Of a stretch of DNA of 10,429 bases, positions 6,597 through 10,429 are shown piece after piece; position 1 is the stretch's first letter; each line of letters begins with the position of its first letter. Source of the stretch: a bacterium (GTDB lineage: Bacteria; CBDUZB01; JAGLHV01); NCBI GenBank assembly GCA_023143305.1, contig JAGLHV010000024.1, forward strand, positions 1 through 10,429. The letters are read 5' to 3'. The notes below the pieces were generated by a model. That model had not been told where the DNA came from. It saw only the letters and a program-made list of their open reading frames with translations, and did not search any database. A program made the position numbers and the translations under genes.

Positions 6597-8810
6597 TTAC
6601 GCAGACCAATTGGCAATAAAATAATCTTCTTTCGGTTTTATGAAGTGAACAAGATTTCGGTTGGGCCATCTTTCTATTTCCAAACTTTCTTTTTCTACCA
6701 CAATTACAAAAGCAACTTCTTCATCATCCTTCACTCCAATGTCCGTAAAAGAAACAGCTGCTTCAATAATTTTGTCTACAGCGACAGACTGAATGGGTTT
6801 TATCTCCACAAAAAATTTATTTCCTGAAGATTCGTCCAGTGCCCATAAACCCGCTTTTCCGGGAGTATCTTTTTCTTGAAAAAGGTTTAAGATTATTTCT
6901 TTCTTAGTGTTTAAGAAAACTAATTTAAAGGTTACCTGCCCTATTTTTCCCGAAAGTAGAGGAATGGTAGTGTCTATTCGTAAATAAAGATTGTTCAAAT
7001 CAAAGCCGTAATGGAAAGATTTGATAATACTTTTAGTTTGATGCATGGTTCCGCCCAATTTTCCAACATCGTAAAATCCGGCATTATACCATTCAAAGTA
7101 ATTATTGACTTTTCCATCGATTTTTGGGCTAAGAAACCCTATGGGTCCAAAAGCAGTCTTAGTTGTCTTAAATTGGCCTTTAATAGCTACATAAAGCCTG
7201 TTAGGAACCTTTTCCCCTATTAATTCGTAAACAGAGATTAAATGCTTTCTAAACAGATTATCAAAGGCATCATCATTTCCTGAACAGTGATCATCTCCGT
7301 ACCACCAATTCCAGTCACTGCCTTCGGCTATATATATTTCTTTCCATGCTTTTTCTATAACTTGTTTATATTCATCTTGGGGGTGATTTTTTTCAAACTT
7401 TTTCAAATCCTTTCGTGCACAGGATAAAGAATCCCATGCCAGATTATCTTCAGGATGACCGATCCAGACCCCAAAATCGTGATTTATCCATGATCCCGGC
7501 CATAATTTAGGTAAAGTAGTCTTAAAGGGAAATTGTTCTAAATATTCACTTACGGTTACTGTCTGAAAATTATGGTCGGCTGATAAAATTTTATAGATTT
7601 TAGTAAGAAAATCCCTTCCGTCATTCTTATAATATTCCCAGCAGTTTTCTCCATCCAGAATGATACTGAGCAAATGATCTTCACCGCTAAGAGAAACCGT
7701 TTCCCATATATTATAAAGGTTTTTCATAAATAAATCAACGGCTGCATCTGTTTCTAAATTGGAACAGGTAAACCCAATCAAATTAGATATTTTCTTATCA
7801 CGAAAGACAATACTTAAAGAATGTTCGTCTTTTTTTACTTTATACGGTTTATAAAGAATCCTTTCTTTATGATAACGTTTTTCTTTGGAAGAGAACGAAT
7901 TCAGCAAAACATCTTCATCTGAAGCAATCCATTGAATACCGGCTTTAGCAATAAGAGGTATTATTTCTTCCGATACCGAACCTTCTGCCGGCCACATCCC
8001 TTTAGGTTTTTTTCCAAAACATTCTTGATGTAGTTGTATGGCTTTTTGTATATGCCATTGAGCATCTTCCGGATAAAAGAAGCGTTCTTTAGGTAAGATT
8101 AGTTTAGATATGGACTCTTTAGCTATATCCGTATCACAAATAAGGGGTAAAATAGGATGATAAAAAGGAGTAGTAGTTATTTCTATTTGTCCCCTATCCT
8201 GTAATTCCTTGTATTTAGGGATGATTTTAGCCATTATTTCTCTTTGTTTACTGATTAAGTTGATTTTGTCTTTTTCACTAAAATCTTTGCCTTTATTAAT
8301 TAAATCTCTTATCAAGATATCATTTTTTTGAAAATAAGGATCCATCCATGTCAGATTAAACCATACTTGCAGGTCCAGAAAATCCCTGGAATTAAAGCGT
8401 AAATGAATGTTTTTTAAAGTATCTAAAGTGGCAAATTCCCCTCTTTTATGGAACAATTCAGCATAACGGGGATAAGGTTCTACCATTGTATTCCAATTGG
8501 CCATAAAAAAATTATGTAAAATAAAAATCCGGTCTTTTGGGGTTAATTTTTGAGCTGGTTTTAAGGTAAGGTCAAGAAATTTATCAGTAGCATTATTAAA
8601 AACGTAGTCATTGATTTGTTCAATTAGAGAAGGAACAAGATTAAAAGTTTGATGAATATCGGGAAATTCATCCAAAATTGCTACCATATCGTAGTAATCT
8701 TTAGTGCAATGTAATCTTACCCACGGCAATACATATTTTCCGCTGCTTAAATCTTTATAATAGGGTTGATGATGATGCCATAAAAAAGCAACAGATAATG
8801 GTCTGGACAT
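6597..8810 (-). CDS. Glycoside hydrolase family 57 (amylopullulanase-type alpha-glucan enzyme)
   Basis: GH57 enzymes act on alpha-glucans with retention (alpha-amylase, amylopullulanase, 4-alpha-glucanotransferase, branching enzyme). This 737-residue protein has no signal peptide, so a cytoplasmic role in glycogen or maltodextrin turnover is likely. Conserved regions are HHHQPYY (12-18), TTPFYHPILPL (about 213-223), GMWPAEGSVS with the expected nucleophile Glu276, DGENCWEYY with the expected acid/base Asp386 (386-394), and EGSDWNWWYGDDH (496-508). The order is a catalytic (beta/alpha)7 barrel, a helical region (about 430-530) and a C-terminal beta-rich domain (about 545-737). The ATG at 8810 is chosen because AGGAAG lies nine bases upstream. 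A longer frame from a GTG at 8855 would start inside the terminator stem. Exact substrate is not decidable from sequence; the DGENCWEYY and WPAEGS motifs favour the amylopullulanase-like subgroup over AmyC branching enzymes. Confidence 0.93.
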   Translation of the reverse strand: MSRPLSVAFLWHHHQPYYKDLSSGKYVLPWVRLHCTKDYYDMVAILDEFPDIHQTFNLVPSLIEQINDYVFNNATDKFLDLTLKPAQKLTPKDRIFILHNFFMANWNTMVEPYPRYAELFHKRGEFATLDTLKNIHLRFNSRDFLDLQVWFNLTWMDPYFQKNDILIRDLINKGKDFSEKDKINLISKQREIMAKIIPKYKELQDRGQIEITTTPFYHPILPLICDTDIAKESISKLILPKERFFYPEDAQWHIQKAIQLHQECFGKKPKGMWPAEGSVSEEIIPLIAKAGIQWIASDEDVLLNSFSSKEKRYHKERILYKPYKVKKDEHSLSIVFRDKKISNLIGFTCSNLETDAAVDLFMKNLYNIWETVSLSGEDHLLSIILDGENCWEYYKNDGRDFLTKIYKILSADHNFQTVTVSEYLEQFPFKTTLPKLWPGSWINHDFGVWIGHPEDNLAWDSLSCARKDLKKFEKNHPQDEYKQVIEKAWKEIYIAEGSDWNWWYGDDHCSGNDDAFDNLFRKHLISVYELIGEKVPNRLYVAIKGQFKTTKTAFGPIGFLSPKIDGKVNNYFEWYNAGFYDVGKLGGTMHQTKSIIKSFHYGFDLNNLYLRIDTTIPLLSGKIGQVTFKLVFLNTKKEIILNLFQEKDTPGKAGLWALDESSGNKFFVEIKPIQSVAVDKIIEAAVSFTDIGVKDDEEVAFVIVVEKESLEIERWPNRNLVHFIKPKEDYFIANWSA

Positions 8811-8840
8811 ATTTTTATTCTTCCTGAATACTCTTATTTT

Positions 8841-8883
8841 AAAGGCAATCCCCACACCTTTATTCAGGTGTGGGGATGCCTTT
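8841..8883 (-). terminator. Very strong hairpin terminator between the barrel gene and GH57
   Basis: AAAGGCA plus TCCCCACACCT on one side pairs with AGGTGTGGGGA plus TGCCTTT on the other: 18 pairs with one bulged A (8848) and a six-base loop (8860-8865). On the minus strand it ends in CCTTTAAAAT. It lies 17 bases beyond the stop of the secreted-protein gene and only 30 bases before the GH57 start. The symmetry lets it act on both strands. It either separates the two genes or acts as an attenuator or mRNA stabiliser. Confidence 0.8.
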
Positions 8884-8899
8884 ATGTCAGTTGTTAAAT

Positions 8900-9397
8900 T
8901 TAATAATAGTAATGTACTCCTACTTCTCCATAAGTCGTTCCAAAAAAGGAATTTTCATAAATATCTTCACCTAATTGAAGTCCGATTTCTGCGCCAAAAC
9001 CTAAATTAGGTAATCCACGAAAGAAATATTCTATACCGGTCAAGAATTTCATCCGGTATCCGGTAGTAGAATCTCCGTTCCCGGCAAACTCCAAGTCCAA
9101 TCCCCCACCAATAAAGGCATTTAATTGCTTTTCACTTTTTACAACAGATAATAACTTTATTCCCATAATAACATCATGCATATCCTGTCCGCCTCTTTCA
9201 TAAAAATTAAGGCCGCAAACAAAATTTAAAGCAGTTTTGTTGCTTAACCAGTGTCTAAGGGATAAAGCACCTGGTATCGGAGACAGTTGATAAAAACCAA
9301 TACCCGTTTTTTTCGCCATGTTCTTTCCATAAGCAAAACTTAAAGAAAGAATACTAATACAAATTACTAATAATACTACTTTAAAACATTTACTCAT
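8900..9397 (-). CDS. Secreted protein, probably a small outer-membrane beta-barrel
   Basis: The 165-residue product starts with a clear Sec signal (MSKCFKV then a hydrophobic core to about residue 22, cleavage likely near FAYG/K). The mature part alternates polar and hydrophobic residues in short strands rich in Gly and aromatics (for example TGIGFYQLSP, ALNFVCGLNFYERGG, FIGGGLDLEFAG, LGFGAEIGLQLGE) and ends in VGVHYYY. A terminal aromatic run is typical of outer-membrane barrels, which implies a diderm cell. Cys12 is in the signal core and does not fit a lipobox. ATG 9397 is chosen because a perfect AGGAGG (9406-9411) lies eight bases upstream. An in-frame ATG at 9445 has no such site. I do not recognise a named family. 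Confidence 0.82.
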   Translation of the reverse strand: MSKCFKVVLLVICISILSLSFAYGKNMAKKTGIGFYQLSPIPGALSLRHWLSNKTALNFVCGLNFYERGGQDMHDVIMGIKLLSVVKSEKQLNAFIGGGLDLEFAGNGDSTTGYRMKFLTGIEYFFRGLPNLGFGAEIGLQLGEDIYENSFFGTTYGEVGVHYYY

Positions 9398-9426
9398 TTT
9401 TACTACCTCCTTTTTTTGTTGTTTTA

Positions 9427-9565
9427 AGATTTCTGCAAAATACAATATTCTGTCATTCCGCTCCGCCTAAGGCACTTGATGCGGAATCTATATGTTTTTA
9501 AATATCAATAGATTCCTGCTTTCGCAGGAATGACAAAAAGATAAAAAGCTATTTTGCAGAAGTCT
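9427..9565. repeat. Nested palindrome made of two inverted TGTCATTCC...GGAATCTA units
   Basis: The outer stem AGATTTCTGCAAAATA (9427-9442) pairs with TATTTTGCAGAAGTCT (9550-9565), failing at one position only. Inside are two units in opposite orientation. Unit 1 (9451-9490) is TGTCATTCC ... GGAATCTA with a 23-base G+C-rich centre. Unit 2 (9509-9535), read on the minus strand, is TGTCATTCC ... GGAATCTA with the ten-base centre TGCGAAAGCA. The same borders with different centres suggest two members of one dispersed repeat family. It fills the gap between the barrel gene and uspA. Confidence 0.75.
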
Positions 9566-9575
9566 ATGTTATTTT

Positions 9576-9602
9576 ATAGTGTTTTTGAAGACACTATTTT
9601 TT
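9576..9602 (+). terminator. Hairpin with T run downstream of uspA
   Basis: ATAGTGT (9576-9582) pairs with ACACTAT (9591-9597) around an eight-base loop, and six T follow at 9597-9602 on the plus strand. The neighbouring genes run on the minus strand, where the stem is followed by AAAATAAC, so it is only a weak terminator for uspA. It faces transcription that would come from the palindrome or from the antisense strand. Confidence 0.45.
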
Positions 9603-9616
9603 ACTTTTATAGAATT

Positions 9617-10102
9617 TTATAAATTATCATACATTTCATCTATTTCTTCATCACCTTTTACTACTAATACGGGACAGGGTGCTTCTCTAAAAATCCTTTC
9701 ACTTTCATCGTAAAACGTTTCCCGGCGCGAAGAAGCTTCTTTTAATTCACCCATTACTAATAAGTCTATATCCGACTCTTTTATTTTTTTTGTTACTTCT
9801 TCATGAACAATACCTTTAATTTCTACAGTCGAAATGGTTACCCCCTTTGCTTTTGCTAATTTCTCAGTATGTTTAAGATATCTTTCCCCTTGAGATTCTA
9901 AGTCGTGTTCATATTCCTGTTCTTCTATCTGAACAAATAATTTTACCCGCAAGAGATCATTTAATGCTTTCATATCTACTACGTAGATAGCAATTAATTC
10001 CGCATTTAACCACTTGGCCAAACTAATAGCATATTTAGCCGTACCAAGAGAGGCTTCTCCCCCTGCTATAGCTACTAATATTTTCTGGATGGAATTATTC
10101 AT
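9617..10102 (-). CDS. Universal stress protein (UspA) fold protein, atypical nucleotide site
   Basis: This 161-residue protein has a single Usp domain: the KILVAIAGGEASLGTAKYAISLAKW start (7-31), a central helical part, DIDLLVMGE (111-119) and the closing APCPVLVVKG (141-150). Usp proteins are cytoplasmic dimers tied to stress survival, and some bind ATP. Here the usual Asp after the first strand is Ala12 (AIAGGEAS), and the G-2x-G-9x-G[ST] ATP signature is replaced by GELKEASSRRETFYDES, which keeps only Gly118. It therefore looks like a non-ATP-binding type. The ATG at 10102 has AGGTGGA (10111-10117) eight bases upstream and a strong promoter. An acidic tail (DEEIDEMYDNL) follows the domain. 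Confidence 0.9.
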   Translation of the reverse strand: MNNSIQKILVAIAGGEASLGTAKYAISLAKWLNAELIAIYVVDMKALNDLLRVKLFVQIEEQEYEHDLESQGERYLKHTEKLAKAKGVTISTVEIKGIVHEEVTKKIKESDIDLLVMGELKEASSRRETFYDESERIFREAPCPVLVVKGDEEIDEMYDNL

Positions 10103-10129
10103 TTATTATATCCACCTTTCATTTGTCTG

Positions 10130-10158
10130 ATTATACTTAATTTCTTTTTAATTTTCAA
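10130..10158 (-). promoter_or_regulatory. Near-consensus sigma70 promoter for uspA
   Basis: Read on the minus strand, TTGAAA (plus positions 10158-10153) is followed after exactly 17 bases by TATAAT (10135-10130). Transcription should start near 10123, giving a 5' UTR of about 20 bases that holds the AGGTGGA ribosome binding site. Confidence 0.8.
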
Positions 10159-10169
10159 CTAAAATTTTT

Positions 10170-10429
10170 AAGTAATATTTAACTTGTAATTTATTGACCA
10201 CTTGAATACAAACTATTCTTTCAAATTCCCAATTTCAAACTTCAAACTTCTTTAACTCATGACTATCTCTTTGCCATTCTCCATTTGCAATCTTTTGTCT
10301 TTTAACTGTCTTTGTTCTTTTAACCTATAACTTTCTGTTATTTAAGAACGATCTGTTATCTTTTCTTTTAACTTTGTGCCTTTGTGCCTCTTTTTTTATC
10401 CTTTAACCAATTTAACTAATAAAACCAAT
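10170..10429. repeat. Pyrimidine-rich non-coding stretch with short degenerate repeats
   Basis: No gene is visible in the last 327 bases beyond the uspA promoter. From 10201 to 10429 the plus strand has about 50 C but only 15 G. Short units recur: TCTTTTAAC at 10298-10306, 10316-10324 and 10364-10372, with near copies at 10249-10256 (TCTTTAAC) and 10399-10407. TTCAAAC is repeated in tandem (10234-10240, 10241-10247) and TTTGTGCC is repeated in tandem (10373-10380, 10381-10388). On the minus strand this reads as purine-rich GTTAAAAGA units. Its role is unknown. Confidence 0.5.

Noticed and set aside
8811..8855. Longer N-terminus for the GH57 protein (GTG at 8855)
   Set aside because: That codon lies inside the terminator stem, and the family's conserved start (SVAFLWHHHQP) directly follows the ATG at 8810, which has AGGAAG upstream.
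9398..9445. Longer N-terminus for the secreted protein (ATG at 9445)
   Set aside because: It would place 16 charged residues ahead of the signal peptide and would bury a perfect AGGAGG ribosome binding site inside the coding region.
9427..9565. CRISPR array or insertion sequence
   Set aside because: The units are inverted rather than regularly spaced direct repeats, and no transposase or cas gene is present in the window.

Overview
This is an AT-rich bacterial window with one housekeeping block on the plus strand (about 1-6018) and a second block of three genes on the minus strand (about 6597-10102). The two blocks converge on a 578-base non-coding spacer. The organism looks like a diderm bacterium. 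It has short intergenic gaps, several TTG/GTG-type start ambiguities, a small secreted protein with beta-barrel features, and dispersed palindromic repeats of the TGTCATTCC...GGAATCTA type that are common in genomes of uncultured candidate phyla. An Atribacterota- or Omnitrophota-like lineage fits, but this is inference and no marker here settles the phylum.

Plus strand: the last 26 codons of an upstream gene (HD-GYP-like tail) end at 82 and are followed by an intrinsic terminator. Then come miaA (tRNA A37 dimethylallyltransferase) and hflX (ribosome-associated GTPase), closely coupled. A 281-base gap follows with several small hairpins, a C5/G5 palindromic repeat and a possible terminator. 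Next is der (tandem-GTPase ribosome assembly factor). A good sigma70-type promoter at 4072-4099 then drives plsY, gpsA and a small eight-cysteine protein. PlsY and GpsA together turn DHAP into lysophosphatidate (G3P synthesis, then acylation), so this operon is the entry to phospholipid synthesis. The Cys-rich protein has no recognised function.

Spacer 6019-6596: no convincing gene. It contains a 79-base imperfect palindrome and a GC-rich hairpin followed by 11 T, which is a plus-strand terminator.

Minus strand (right to left): a UspA-fold protein with its own near-consensus promoter, a secreted 165-residue protein that is probably a small outer-membrane beta-barrel, and a 737-residue GH57 glycoside hydrolase likely acting on cytoplasmic alpha-glucan. 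A large nested palindrome separates uspA from the barrel gene. A very strong terminator hairpin lies between the barrel gene and GH57. The right edge (10170-10429) is a pyrimidine-rich, repeat-bearing non-coding stretch.

I do not see a defence system, CRISPR array, transposase, tRNA or rRNA. The items most worth a second look are the Cys-rich orphan fused by overlap to the gpsA operon, the nested palindromes, the structured hflX-der gap, and the UspA-like protein that has lost the ATP-binding signature.
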